From positions 1-37,361 of the forward strand of contig JAOUPS010000008.1 of assembly GCA_029879735.1 (NCBI GenBank): DNA of 37,361 nt. Direction: 5' to 3'. Source of the DNA: Candidatus Bathyarchaeota archaeon. Its GTDB lineage: Archaea; Thermoproteota; Bathyarchaeia; Bathyarchaeales; Bathycorpusculaceae. The notes under the pieces are model-generated. The model made no database searches. It worked only from the letters and a program-made list of their open reading frames with translations, and was not told where the DNA came from. Below are positions 23,358-31,774 of this stretch, piece after piece. Every line of letters starts with the position of its first letter. The stretch's first letter is position 1. The position numbers were made by a program, and so were the translations under genes.

Positions 23358-23858
23358 TCAGAATGTCCGAGGGGCTCGCACCTCTACTATCTTGGGGCGG
23401 GTGAACCTTCCGCAAACTGGACATTTTCTCCGAGAGATTGTTCGGTTTCGGGGAAACCCCATGGATTCTAGTTGTGTTTGCGAGAAGATTTCTTTCCATT
23501 GATATCCGCAAACGGTGCATTCTAGAGTGGTTGTTACATCGTCTGTTATGACGGTCACCTCTTCAATACGTTCCGTTCTGCGAGCCAACAGAGAGACGCC
23601 TAACAGGATTGTGACAGCGCCCGCGATAATGAGGTAGATGAGTTCGAATTGAATTCCGAATCCGGTGTTGAGACGGTTTGTCCACAGAAATTCATTGAAC
23701 GCTGAAAGATTCAAGAAAGAAACTCCTGAGGCCCAAGCGTAGGACAATACGGCAATTATGAATGACGACCCTAAGAAAGTGAGAACCAGACCAGAAATAC
23801 GAGTGGGACTTTGTATAATCATGGTTTTTCGCACGGATCTCGACAATAACCTCACCAT
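23358..23858 (-). CDS. Membrane protein with C-terminal zinc ribbon
   Basis: About 167 residues from the chosen ATG, with two predicted transmembrane helices (ISGLVLTFLGSSFIIAVLSYA and a LIYLIIAGAVTILLGVSLLA segment) and a cytoplasmic zinc ribbon, TLECTVCGYQW ... RKCPVCGRFTRPKIVEVR, with two C-x2-C knuckles. The frame stays open 69 codons further upstream, but that stretch overlaps the promoter region. A TTTAAATA box at 23879-23886 predicts transcription starting near 23856, so the ATG at 23858 or TTG at 23846 is favoured, giving an almost leaderless mRNA. Function unknown. It is divergent from the secreted-protein gene. Confidence 0.72.
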   Translation of the reverse strand: MVRLLSRSVRKTMIIQSPTRISGLVLTFLGSSFIIAVLSYAWASGVSFLNLSAFNEFLWTNRLNTGFGIQFELIYLIIAGAVTILLGVSLLARRTERIEEVTVITDDVTTTLECTVCGYQWKEIFSQTQLESMGFPRNRTISRRKCPVCGRFTRPKIVEVRAPRTF

Positions 23859-23878
23859 AAGGTTATTCCCTGAGAATC

Positions 23879-23886
23879 TATTTAAA
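23879..23886 (-). promoter_or_regulatory. TATA box of the membrane zinc-ribbon gene
   Basis: On the minus strand the sequence is TTTAAATA, close to the archaeal consensus. Counting about 26 bases gives a transcript start at the ATG at 23858, so the message is probably leaderless. Confidence 0.6.
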
Positions 23887-23967
23887 CAGAGAAAATGATT
23901 CTCGTGCGTGTTTGTGTTCTCTTGCACTATTGCATGTTTCGGAATATTGAGGATTTCTGCGTACGTG

Positions 23968-23975
23968 TTTATAAG
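23968..23975 (+). promoter_or_regulatory. TATA box of the secreted-protein gene
   Basis: TTTATAAG predicts a start near 23998. AAAGGAGA at 24007-24014 is a ribosome-binding site 7 bases before the ATG at 24022. This decides the start of the secreted protein and excludes the longer open frame from 23908. Confidence 0.6.
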
Positions 23976-24021
23976 GGAACGTCTGAAAATTATTATTGAA
24001 GAGAAGAAAGGAGAATCAAGA

Positions 24022-25653
24022 ATGAAACCAAAAGCAATCGTAATAGTATTGCTTCTTACGAGCATGCTAAACGTTGCATTGAATGCTATGCCTGTTCAGA
24101 CCAGCAATGGCGGAAACATCGTTGTCAACGGCGGCTTTGAGGACCCAGTGGTGGAACATGCGGAAAAATGGGATATCTACAATTCAGCGGAGATACCTGG
24201 ATGGAGTGTGGAGTGGATGCCGTCGGTGCCTGCGTCGTGGAGTGGTGAGACAAGACCTTCTGACGCCAGCATTGAGCTGCAGAGACTAGTGTTTGATTGG
24301 ACGGCTATCGAAGGAAGCCAGTGGGCGGAGCTGGACTCCGACTGGGACGGCCCTACGAACGGCCTTAATAATGAACCGGCTTCCATCAAAATCTACCAAG
24401 AGCTCCATACGGTGCTACATGGCGTTTATAACCTGAGCTTTGCCTTCTCCCCACGTCCCGCTGTGGAGGAAAACAAGCTCGAGGTCAGGTGGGGTGGGGA
24501 AGTTGTCGCTGTTCTTGAGGCGAATGGCACGGAACTCTCAGACACGGATTGGACATACTACGAGTACATGGTGATTGCCACGAGCACGAGGACTCACTTG
24601 GAGTTTGCTGACCTGAGTGCATCTGACGCGGTTGGCACATTCTTGGATGACGTAAGCGTGAAGCTGAAAGGCGAGCCCACCGTCACGGATCTCATCGCCG
24701 GTCAGCACATAAAAGCTGGCACAGTCCTCGTTTGGAACGACGGGACGCATCTTTACGTTCAGTACAGCACTATGCTTGGCTGGTTCTTGACCAAGACGCA
24801 CCTAGCAGTTGCCACTTCTCTGGGTGGCATCCCGCAGACCCCTGGTGGCAATCCGATCCCAGGTCTATTCCCCTACCAAACGATTCACGATCCGTGGGTT
24901 ACACAGTACACATACATCATCGAATTGGACGGATGGAGTGTAGGCACTAATCTTTACATAGCAGCCCATGCCGTGGTAAAGAAAACGTGTACTTCTGGAT
25001 CACAAAATGTCGTTGTTAACGGCGGGTTTGAGGAGCCAGTGGTGACGAATGCGGAAGACTGGGATATCTACGCTTCATGGGAGATATCTGGATGGAGTGT
25101 GGAGTGGATGCCAGGACCTGACACGTATGAAGGCTACACAAGACCTTCTGACGCGTACATTGAGCTGCAGAGACTAGTGCTTGATTGGACGACTATCGAA
25201 GGAAGCCAGTGGGCGGAGTTGGACTCCGACTGGGATGGCCCTACGAACGGCCTTAATAATGAACCGGCTTCCATCAAAATCTACCAAGACCTCGTAACAG
25301 TGCCTGGTGGAGAGTATCGCCTCAAGTTCTACTTCTCCCCGCGCCCAAACACAGACGCTTCTAACAATGTCCTAAAAGTAACGTGGGACGGGATGGATAT
25401 TGATACCATAAGCCTAGCTGGAGGCAGTGACACCATATGGACGTATCACACATATACACTAACCGCGACAGGTTACACAACTCGCCTGGAGTTCGCTGAT
25501 ATGGGAACCTCTGACGCACTTGGACCGCTTCTGGATGACGTTAGGGCTTGCGGACCAACATTTTGTGGTTGCGAGACAGCTTGGGGTGACGGAGAAGACT
25601 TCCCTGGCACCGACTGGTCAATGTACTTCACTCACACCATCTACGACCCGTAA
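24022..25653 (+). CDS. Secreted surface protein with duplicated carbohydrate-binding-like domain
   Basis: 543 residues from the ATG with a good ribosome-binding site. It starts with a signal peptide (MKPKAIVIVLLLTSMLNVALNA). Two homologous domains follow at about residues 30-215 and 328-512; each begins VNGGFE(D/E)PVV and contains GWSVEWMP, SQWAELDSDWDGPTNG and DALG-like LLDDV segments. This matches the jelly-roll DUF642/CBM-like pattern. Between them is a linker domain (HIKAGTVLVWNDGTHLYVQY), and a short C-terminal cysteine region (CGCETAWGDGEDFPG) ends the protein. No PKD, anchor or sorting motif is present. It is probably an extracellular glycan-binding protein (inference). Confidence 0.8.
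   Translation: MKPKAIVIVLLLTSMLNVALNAMPVQTSNGGNIVVNGGFEDPVVEHAEKWDIYNSAEIPGWSVEWMPSVPASWSGETRPSDASIELQRLVFDWTAIEGSQWAELDSDWDGPTNGLNNEPASIKIYQELHTVLHGVYNLSFAFSPRPAVEENKLEVRWGGEVVAVLEANGTELSDTDWTYYEYMVIATSTRTHLEFADLSASDAVGTFLDDVSVKLKGEPTVTDLIAGQHIKAGTVLVWNDGTHLYVQYSTMLGWFLTKTHLAVATSLGGIPQTPGGNPIPGLFPYQTIHDPWVTQYTYIIELDGWSVGTNLYIAAHAVVKKTCTSGSQNVVVNGGFEEPVVTNAEDWDIYASWEISGWSVEWMPGPDTYEGYTRPSDAYIELQRLVLDWTTIEGSQWAELDSDWDGPTNGLNNEPASIKIYQDLVTVPGGEYRLKFYFSPRPNTDASNNVLKVTWDGMDIDTISLAGGSDTIWTYHTYTLTATGYTTRLEFADMGTSDALGPLLDDVRACGPTFCGCETAWGDGEDFPGTDWSMYFTHTIYDP
24253..24402 (+). repeat. Internal duplication, copy 1
   Basis: A 150-base segment in the first domain, matching 25141-25290 with about 8 mismatches (roughly 95% by eye). 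The wider repeat starts near 24118 and lies 888-891 bases from its partner. Confidence 0.8.
25141..25290 (+). repeat. Internal duplication, copy 2
   Basis: Copy of 24253-24402 in the second domain. The similarity is much higher than in the rest of the two domains, as expected for recent gene conversion or duplication. Confidence 0.8.
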
Positions 25654-25665
25654 GAAGTATCCTCC

Positions 25666-25673
25666 TTTTTTTT
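25666..25673 (+). terminator. T-run after the secreted-protein gene
   Basis: Eight T residues begin 13 bases after the stop, followed by ATATAAG. This is a plausible transcription end. The overlapping TTTATATAAG could also act as a promoter element. Confidence 0.5.
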
Positions 25674-25791
25674 ATATAAGAAATTCTGAGAACTCTGACT
25701 CGATGTGCGGAAAAAGCCACGAAAATGGCACGCATCAAAAAATAGCAAATGCTAGGACAGATGCACATGCCACTCAAATCGACCCGCGCTA

Positions 25792-26502
25792 CTACATTGG
25801 ACCCATCCTCTTTCTAAATATAAATAATCCCAAAGCATAATTATGCTCGGAGGGAATTACTCTTCTGGCTTCATTCTCTGAGCATTTAACCCAGACATCT
25901 TCCGAATTATTCTTATAAAATTCCTCAACTTCAACTTTGAAATTATCATAAACATATTTTAGCAATCTACTGTTTTTGTTATAAACCCTATGTAGAGGTT
26001 TTATTGTTTTTTCTCTTCCATAGGGAACTGTAAGAATTAAGATCCCCTGAGTGTTCAAAAGTTGCTTTACTTTCTCAATAGCCTTCATGTCCCCATCTTC
26101 AATATTTCTGGACCCATATCTGCCCCCAAGACCAATATGCTCAATTGTGGAACACAACACTACAACATCATATGAAACTTTGAAATCTAATGAAAGAAAA
26201 TCACCTTGGAGATGATTTACTCCTTGATAAACGTAAGGAGACGGAAGAAGGTCCACTCCATCCACGGTAAAACCGAGCTCTCTGATTATCGTTGTTAAGG
26301 GCGATGCGTAGCAACCTATATCGAGAACACTTCTGTATCTGCTCCTATCGAGACCTATCAAGTTTTTGATAACAAAACCATACTCAATGCATCGATCGCC
26401 ACTTAATGGGTTCAAGATCGGATTTGATTCGAAGAAAACACTTCCTAATTTTAATATCAACTCACGAATTAACATTCTTAATTTAATCTTCACTCTAATC
26501 AT
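25792..26502 (-). CDS. Class I SAM-dependent methyltransferase
   Basis: A 236-residue methyltransferase with motif I in VLDIGCYASPLTTIIRELG, motif II around VDGVDLLPSPY, motif IV in YDVVVLCSTIEHIGLGG and the post-I region ILILTVPYGREK. It is the type found in glycan loci, where such enzymes methylate sugars or phosphates, but the substrate cannot be read from sequence. It is the last gene of the minus-strand glycosyltransferase run, 137 bases after the preceding GT2. A GCGCACGCAAT element and AT-rich spacer lie just upstream of its ATG, so it may have its own promoter. Confidence 0.82.
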   Translation of the reverse strand: MIRVKIKLRMLIRELILKLGSVFFESNPILNPLSGDRCIEYGFVIKNLIGLDRSRYRSVLDIGCYASPLTTIIRELGFTVDGVDLLPSPYVYQGVNHLQGDFLSLDFKVSYDVVVLCSTIEHIGLGGRYGSRNIEDGDMKAIEKVKQLLNTQGILILTVPYGREKTIKPLHRVYNKNSRLLKYVYDNFKVEVEEFYKNNSEDVWVKCSENEARRVIPSEHNYALGLFIFRKRMGPM

Positions 26503-26528
26503 TTTGACTCACGATTTTTGGTCTCTCC

Positions 26529-26539
26529 GCGCACGCAAT
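26529..26539 (-). promoter_or_regulatory. GCGC element upstream of the methyltransferase gene
   Basis: Read on the minus strand: ATAATAGATTGCGTGCGCGG, lying 26-45 bases before the methyltransferase ATG. It belongs to the recurring TATA-GCGC motif described in the findings. Confidence 0.35.
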
Positions 26540-26589
26540 CTATTATGAGAATTATTCTTGTACAAGATTTCATAAGACCTCAGACTGAA

Positions 26590-26616
26590 AAGCGTTACCG
26601 AACTTGGATAACGCTT
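26590..26616 (-). terminator. Hairpin after the first GT2 gene
   Basis: A perfect 8-base inverted repeat (AAGCGTTA / TAACGCTT) with an 11-base loop lies 23 bases downstream of the GT2 stop on the minus strand, followed by TTCAG. It may be a transcription terminator or mRNA-end stabiliser; a small structured RNA is also possible. Confidence 0.4.
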
Positions 26617-26639
26617 CTAAATTCTGTGATCCTAGGCGA

Positions 26640-27719
26640 CTAGCGTTCGGGCTCTAACTTGAACGTAAATCGTTCATTTGAAAATCTTAATCTCTTATCC
26701 TGTATTGCGTGTGCTATCTTTGTGAACGATTTATAACGGGCACTCACCGTGCTTCTTAGATTCTTGAAATTCCAAAAAATTGCACTAACAGATGCCTTGT
26801 AGGACAACCATGGATCAGCCAAGGTGCCTCCCATCACAATTGAATAAAGGCGTCGATTATATAAAAGAAATTTATCTATATGAAGCAGTGAAAGAAGAGC
26901 TCTGAACGATTCCATCAAGCCTCCTAAAACTACGTATCTTGAAAAGTGAAAAAACATTAAGAGACAAGGAAAATTCTTGACTATGAACCTGATGTGATTT
27001 CTATAGTAGAAATATTTCTTCCTGTAATTCCATTTTCCAATAGTCGAGCTCCCTCGATGCCAGAAAATGGCGGAAGGCTCGTATATTATTCTGAAACCTG
27101 CTTTTTTGGCCCTAAAACAAAAATCAGTGTCTTCGTAATAGAAGTAATACGCTGGATCGCAGAGACCGACCTTTTCGAATACTTCTCTCTTGACTGCAGG
27201 GACTGTAACGTAATCAACTTCCATCCGAACGCCATATTGCTTCGAGTCGTGTTCTAGACATCCTATGAGCGGGGTTGTTCCTCTTAACAGGTTCACCCTT
27301 CCAGCTGAACCATCTAGTATCTCGTTAGAACCCCAACGGAATCTCTTCCCGCAAACTATCCCAATCTCCGGCGAGCTCACCAATGTTTTAACTATATTTG
27401 TCATCCATAATTCGTCTACCTTATCATCATTGTTTAAGTCAAAGATAATTATCTCTCCCCTTGCCAGTTGAACCCCAAGATTAATAGCTTCGCCTATGCC
27501 TATCCTCTTCTCTTCTACAAGTCTTACGTTCGAAAATTCTCTTCTCACCATTGCGGGTGAGCCATCAGTTGAACCGCAATCCACGACAATGACCTCATAG
27601 TTTGGATATCGCAATTTTGTCAGAGAATTCAGACACTCTTTCAGCAAGTCTCGGCCATTGTAATTTGATATAATCACAGAAACTAATCGGAGCCTGTCAT
27701 TCATTAAATCACACTGCAT
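26640..27719 (-). CDS. GT2 family glycosyltransferase
   Basis: A 359-residue family 2 glycosyltransferase. The GT-A fold is shown by SVIISNYNGRDLLKECLNSL, the NDP-sugar binding VVDCGSTDGS, an acidic IIIFDLNNDDKVDE (metal-binding Asp cluster) and YYEDTDFCFRAKKAGF, the ED-type acceptor/base motif. The C-terminal ~100 residues after WHRGSSTIGKWNYRKKYFYYRNHIRF are partly hydrophobic and may dock on the membrane. It is close in sequence to the GT2 at 31775 and less so to the one at 34078, suggesting local duplication. It belongs to the minus-strand glycan cluster. Donor and linkage are not predictable. Confidence 0.9.
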   Translation of the reverse strand: MQCDLMNDRLRLVSVIISNYNGRDLLKECLNSLTKLRYPNYEVIVVDCGSTDGSPAMVRREFSNVRLVEEKRIGIGEAINLGVQLARGEIIIFDLNNDDKVDELWMTNIVKTLVSSPEIGIVCGKRFRWGSNEILDGSAGRVNLLRGTTPLIGCLEHDSKQYGVRMEVDYVTVPAVKREVFEKVGLCDPAYYFYYEDTDFCFRAKKAGFRIIYEPSAIFWHRGSSTIGKWNYRKKYFYYRNHIRFIVKNFPCLLMFFHFSRYVVLGGLMESFRALLSLLHIDKFLLYNRRLYSIVMGGTLADPWLSYKASVSAIFWNFKNLRSTVSARYKSFTKIAHAIQDKRLRFSNERFTFKLEPER

Positions 27720-27737
27720 AGAGTAGATATGCTCTTC

Positions 27738-28709
27738 CTATTTCTTGTGACGTCTCAGCATCGGTTTTAGGCATTCGAGCAAGAGCAAAGTATAAGATTT
27801 AAGAAAACCTCTTTCTATGGAGACTCTTACAAAAGTAAGCACGAAAAGATACCTGCGTAAGATGTTCCATAATCCGAAACGTATTCTATTCAAACTTCTT
27901 TCACAGGACATATCCTCTCTTAACGAAAAGAGTATGAACACTGGCACAAATATGGCAAGCAAAGAACCAAAAAGGGGAATACAGATTTCATCATACCAGA
28001 AGTTTTCCTTGTTTCTTATGACCTTTTCAATGAACAATGGTAAAGTTCTTGCATACCAAATGGTCTGTGAAACAAATTCTTTTCTAGTGTGACAGAGATG
28101 TCTTCCTAGTGTTACATCACAAGTCACATCCAAGTTTACCCGAATATCTTTATAAATTCTAAACCAAAAGTCTCTATCTTCTCCATACCCTAGGCTAGGA
28201 TCAAATGTCACCTTTCGAAGAATTTCTTTGCGATACGCACAATAATGGAGTTTTCCATAAGTTAGGCTCAATTGCCGTTCTAACTCCGTGTCCACTGCGA
28301 ATTTTACTTTTACCTTCGTAAATTGATGCCTTCTAAGCTTAGTTACAATCTTATCTATAGAGTCATCATCTATGAAGAAGAAGTCTGCGTCTAGGAGAAT
28401 TATGTAATTACCCTTGGCGTTTTTTATGCCAATATTTCTTGCATTCGCTGGTGAAGTAACGTTTCCAAGAGTTTCCTCGTGGAGCAAATGTATTTCAAAA
28501 AGATTGTCAGCAAGGGCTAGGGCGAATTTTCGAACGATCTTTGTAGTTTGATCAACACTTCCTCCATCCACAATTATCAACTCTAGAGGCCTATATGTTT
28601 GGGCATACGAACTTGTTATTAGATCCCCAATATGCTCTGCTTCATTCATGGTGCTTACGATAATCGAGACTAGGGAATTGTCTTCATTATCCCTGTGATT
28701 ACTGGCCAT
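27738..28709 (-). CDS. GT2 family glycosyltransferase
   Basis: A 323-residue GT2 from a different subgroup than its neighbours. It has VSIIVSTMNEAEHIGDLITS, IIVDGGSVDQT, the metal-binding IILLDADFFF and a GYGEDRDFWFRIYKDI acceptor motif. A hydrophobic segment near the C-terminus (IPLFGSLLAIFVPVFILFSL) suggests membrane association. The N-terminus overlaps the 3' end of the large membrane protein gene by 11 bases, so the two are co-translated. The downstream spacer to the next GT2 is only 18 bases. Confidence 0.9.
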   Translation of the reverse strand: MASNHRDNEDNSLVSIIVSTMNEAEHIGDLITSSYAQTYRPLELIIVDGGSVDQTTKIVRKFALALADNLFEIHLLHEETLGNVTSPANARNIGIKNAKGNYIILLDADFFFIDDDSIDKIVTKLRRHQFTKVKVKFAVDTELERQLSLTYGKLHYCAYRKEILRKVTFDPSLGYGEDRDFWFRIYKDIRVNLDVTCDVTLGRHLCHTRKEFVSQTIWYARTLPLFIEKVIRNKENFWYDEICIPLFGSLLAIFVPVFILFSLREDMSCERSLNRIRFGLWNILRRYLFVLTFVRVSIERGFLKSYTLLLLECLKPMLRRHKK

Positions 28710-31605
28710 ATTGTTTCAAATCCCATATAATATTGTCTGTTGAAGAAGTGACCGTTGCATCGGTAATCATTGTTCTATCTCCTCCAGTGAAAAAAGCAAC
28801 CGCACCTGCAGTTGAAGATTGATCCATGAGATCAAAATGTAAAGCATCATCCACATAACACATTATTCTCTCCCCAGAAACTTTGACTGTAATATTTGCT
28901 AAATTCTCTGGAATCACATACGGTTTTTGTGCGAGTATCTCTGAACGCCCGTTTGTGAACTTGATTAGGGCAGTTGCGTTCCAATCTTTGTGAAAAATAG
29001 CAAACATGTAAAACGTTCTGTTCTCTAGATCGAAATTTTGAGCCCCAAAAACAAGACCGAGACGAGTATGACCACTCGTTTCTTCGATCACTTTAGCGCA
29101 AATTGATGCCTTGAAGTTCGATGCGACCAATGGCAATATGAAGAAATTTTCGCCAAAAGAAGATCTATTGACTGCGTTCATTTGCAGCAGAAGTCCATCT
29201 TGAAATCTCCAGTTGTACGTCACCTCGTACAGTTGAAACAGATCGTACTCTGCAACCTTTCGCAACAAACCGCTAGCAGTCAATATTGTAAGCATTTTCG
29301 AAATCTTTTGAAATCTATCGAAATAAGTATAGCCATAAGCGATGGGGTTCGGCACTAGCAAGTAATGAACTTTCAATTCTTGCATTGCTTTCTCGAGGCT
29401 AAACGTATCTGCAGCTTCGACGGCTTTCCTGATAGTTGGGATTTGTCCAATAGACACAAGCGGTCTACTGATGTGAAGCCCATGCAACAAATCTATGTAC
29501 TTGAAGTCAAGAAAATAGAAAGCATTGAAAAAGAATGTCAACACCACATCGTTCCCATTCACTTTATTGTTTAGATCATTAGCGATATGGATCTCCTGAG
29601 CATAGTACGAGCCAGTGGTCTCGAATGCAAGCAAATTGCCGGCAGACTTATTTTCAGCAAACTGACCGAAAGGTACTATCATAATGGTTGAACAACAAAG
29701 AAGCAAAATAGCCGCAGAATAGTACACCCTTCTAGGGGATGAATGAGTCAAGCATATTCTCCTTTTGAGTATTTTTATGTACACTGCTTTGATTTTCATT
29801 GTTGAAAGAAGCTTTAACATAAACATTATTAGAACAAATAGACCAACGGCTATTGCAAAATAGACAAATGAATTCTTGACGAGGTGAACGGCTTCATATT
29901 CGGCCCATGGAGTGTTTACACGGACATATTGCAGAAGGTACTTATCAGCGACTGCTATTGCTGGATTAGTGGATTCTTCAATCCATAAGTTAAATGTTGG
30001 GCTCTGAAATGTTCCCAGAATTCCGTACATCAAAACAAAGCACGTCAACAGTCCTGCAAAGAAGGAATCTCTTCTAGAAGTAAGGCTGGAGATGCTCATT
30101 GAAACCACAGGATATAGAAAGTAGGAAGCAATTAGTAGATGGCGAACGGTAAGAACGGTGCCCATCATAAAGAAAAGGAAATAGGAGAAAATGAGCAGAA
30201 ATCCCACAATTTTATAGCGCTTGTTCATGAAGCTATTAACCAGTCCTACAACCTTGTAAGGTGTAAGGTAGATATCTGTAAGTGGATGATAGAAGAGTAT
30301 GAAAACGTATGACCAGTTTATTAGCATCTCGGGTTGAGGTGCAATCAGACGTGAGAATTCACCTAGCCAAGCAAGGTCAGGGTTCAAGGTAGACTGTGAA
30401 AAGAAGGAGAGCACAGGAATACCAAGCGGTTCACCTCCCATGTAGACCTGACGAGTCACCCAGGACATAAGTGGGATTAGGCACATCACTATTTTCAACA
30501 AGCTCCATCGATTGACAGTTCGATTTTCAATATGATTCCTCCATATCTTAACAAAAACAGTCGCTAATGCCACAATTAAAATACTTCCCAATAGAATCAG
30601 GATGTAAAAGGATTCTGATAAGCCATATGCCAATCTCCAGAAACAGACAAAGCCCAATATAATCGACAAAAATGTTGTAAAAGCCAGAATGGCCACTTTT
30701 AGTTTCAATACTGCTAAGTAGAATGAAATTAGGAAGATTAACGCAACAATTCCATAGGCAGGCTTAAACAGAAAGGAAAGACACAGGGACAACCCTATGT
30801 AAAAATCGTAGTGAGGGGTCTCAGGCGTCTTAATTTTCTTAAGAAGAAATAAGGCAATCGCTACAACGAATGTTGCACTATAAATATCTGGATACAGCGC
30901 ATAGAAATACAAGATTGAATCGATAAACGGACTGAAACACGATAAGGCCATAGCCACCATTGCATATCGCTTACCTAAACACGTTTTCGAAATGGCATAG
31001 ATCAGAATAGGATAGCTTAGTACAAAAACTGACGGCAAGAGTCTGAAAGGATCAGTAGACCGGAGGAAAATTTCCGTCCATGAATAAAGGAGACTTACTG
31101 CTGGCGCGTCTGTAAATAGGCCAACACCATCTTGTCCCTTGAAGTACTTTGAAGTTGGTAAATAATACGCTAAAGCGTCTGCATCGTTCAATGGTCTAAA
31201 GGAAAGGATTAAAATAGTCTTAATAAGAAACACGATAAAACTGATAAGAAATGCCCGTTCCAATAAATCTCCTCTTAGAAGATTTTTCACTACGCTTAAT
31301 GCTTGAGACATATCATTCTTTATTCGCTGGCGCTGACTAATGAAAATCCAACAATCAAATAAGATCAAGAAGACTGTTAGACTGAAGTAAAAAACATTCA
31401 GATATCTGTTTACGAGTATACACAAGAAAAGAGGTGGCACTTCAACCGCGGTTATTCCAAAGATAAGTGAAACTAGCCACTTCTCCACTAGGGCGTGAGG
31501 CTGTTCATGGGATTTGAATAGGCAGACATATAGAGCATAACCTGAGATTGTTATTATCACAGGTGGGAACAAGTTCATCAAAAGGTCTAATAACGTCAGC
31601 ATCAA
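28699..31605 (-). CDS. GT-C-like membrane glycosyltransferase with C-terminal lectin-like domain
   Basis: A 968-residue protein. The first ~630 residues form 12 or so hydrophobic helices. An early extracytoplasmic loop carries RPLNDADALAYYLPTSKYF (D141, D143), matching the GT39/GT-C acidic catalytic loop pattern of dolichyl-phosphate-sugar transferases. After another helix the soluble part (to about 800) includes VLTFFFNAFYFLDF. The last ~160 residues (from NWRFQDGLLL) look like a concanavalin/3-keto-disaccharide hydrolase-like jelly roll, with VKVSGERIMCYVDDALHFD. The organisation suggests transfer of a lipid-linked sugar outside the cell (inference). It overlaps the downstream GT2 gene by 11 bases. 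Confidence 0.75.
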   Translation of the reverse strand: MMLTLLDLLMNLFPPVIITISGYALYVCLFKSHEQPHALVEKWLVSLIFGITAVEVPPLFLCILVNRYLNVFYFSLTVFLILFDCWIFISQRQRIKNDMSQALSVVKNLLRGDLLERAFLISFIVFLIKTILILSFRPLNDADALAYYLPTSKYFKGQDGVGLFTDAPAVSLLYSWTEIFLRSTDPFRLLPSVFVLSYPILIYAISKTCLGKRYAMVAMALSCFSPFIDSILYFYALYPDIYSATFVVAIALFLLKKIKTPETPHYDFYIGLSLCLSFLFKPAYGIVALIFLISFYLAVLKLKVAILAFTTFLSIILGFVCFWRLAYGLSESFYILILLGSILIVALATVFVKIWRNHIENRTVNRWSLLKIVMCLIPLMSWVTRQVYMGGEPLGIPVLSFFSQSTLNPDLAWLGEFSRLIAPQPEMLINWSYVFILFYHPLTDIYLTPYKVVGLVNSFMNKRYKIVGFLLIFSYFLFFMMGTVLTVRHLLIASYFLYPVVSMSISSLTSRRDSFFAGLLTCFVLMYGILGTFQSPTFNLWIEESTNPAIAVADKYLLQYVRVNTPWAEYEAVHLVKNSFVYFAIAVGLFVLIMFMLKLLSTMKIKAVYIKILKRRICLTHSSPRRVYYSAAILLLCCSTIMIVPFGQFAENKSAGNLLAFETTGSYYAQEIHIANDLNNKVNGNDVVLTFFFNAFYFLDFKYIDLLHGLHISRPLVSIGQIPTIRKAVEAADTFSLEKAMQELKVHYLLVPNPIAYGYTYFDRFQKISKMLTILTASGLLRKVAEYDLFQLYEVTYNWRFQDGLLLQMNAVNRSSFGENFFILPLVASNFKASICAKVIEETSGHTRLGLVFGAQNFDLENRTFYMFAIFHKDWNATALIKFTNGRSEILAQKPYVIPENLANITVKVSGERIMCYVDDALHFDLMDQSSTAGAVAFFTGGDRTMITDATVTSSTDNIIWDLKQYGQ

Positions 31606-31684
31606 TAGTTCACATCAAAGCTTTTTTGGAGCAACGAAACTCCTTCTAGATTACTATCTCACCTAAGAACTCTACCAATTTAGA

Positions 31685-31692
31685 GCGCGCGC
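31685..31692. promoter_or_regulatory. GCGCGCGC element in spacer 31606-31774
   Basis: GCGCGCGC followed by TAGTTTAG in the 169-base spacer between the large membrane protein and the next GT2 gene. The spacer holds no gene that I can see. Confidence 0.3.
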
Positions 31693-31750
31693 TAGTTTAG
31701 ACTTGTTAGCAATCTGTGTTGTGCGTCTAGCCGCGAAATATTTTCTTCAT

Positions 31751-31758
31751 GCGCGCGC
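31751..31758 (-). promoter_or_regulatory. GCGCGCGC element with TATA-like flank
   Basis: Minus strand reads GATAAACATTGCGCGCGCAT, about 150 bases before the start of the GT-C-like gene. This is the clearest example of the recurring TATA-GCGC motif. Confidence 0.35.
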
Positions 31759-31774
31759 AATGTTTATCGCTTTC

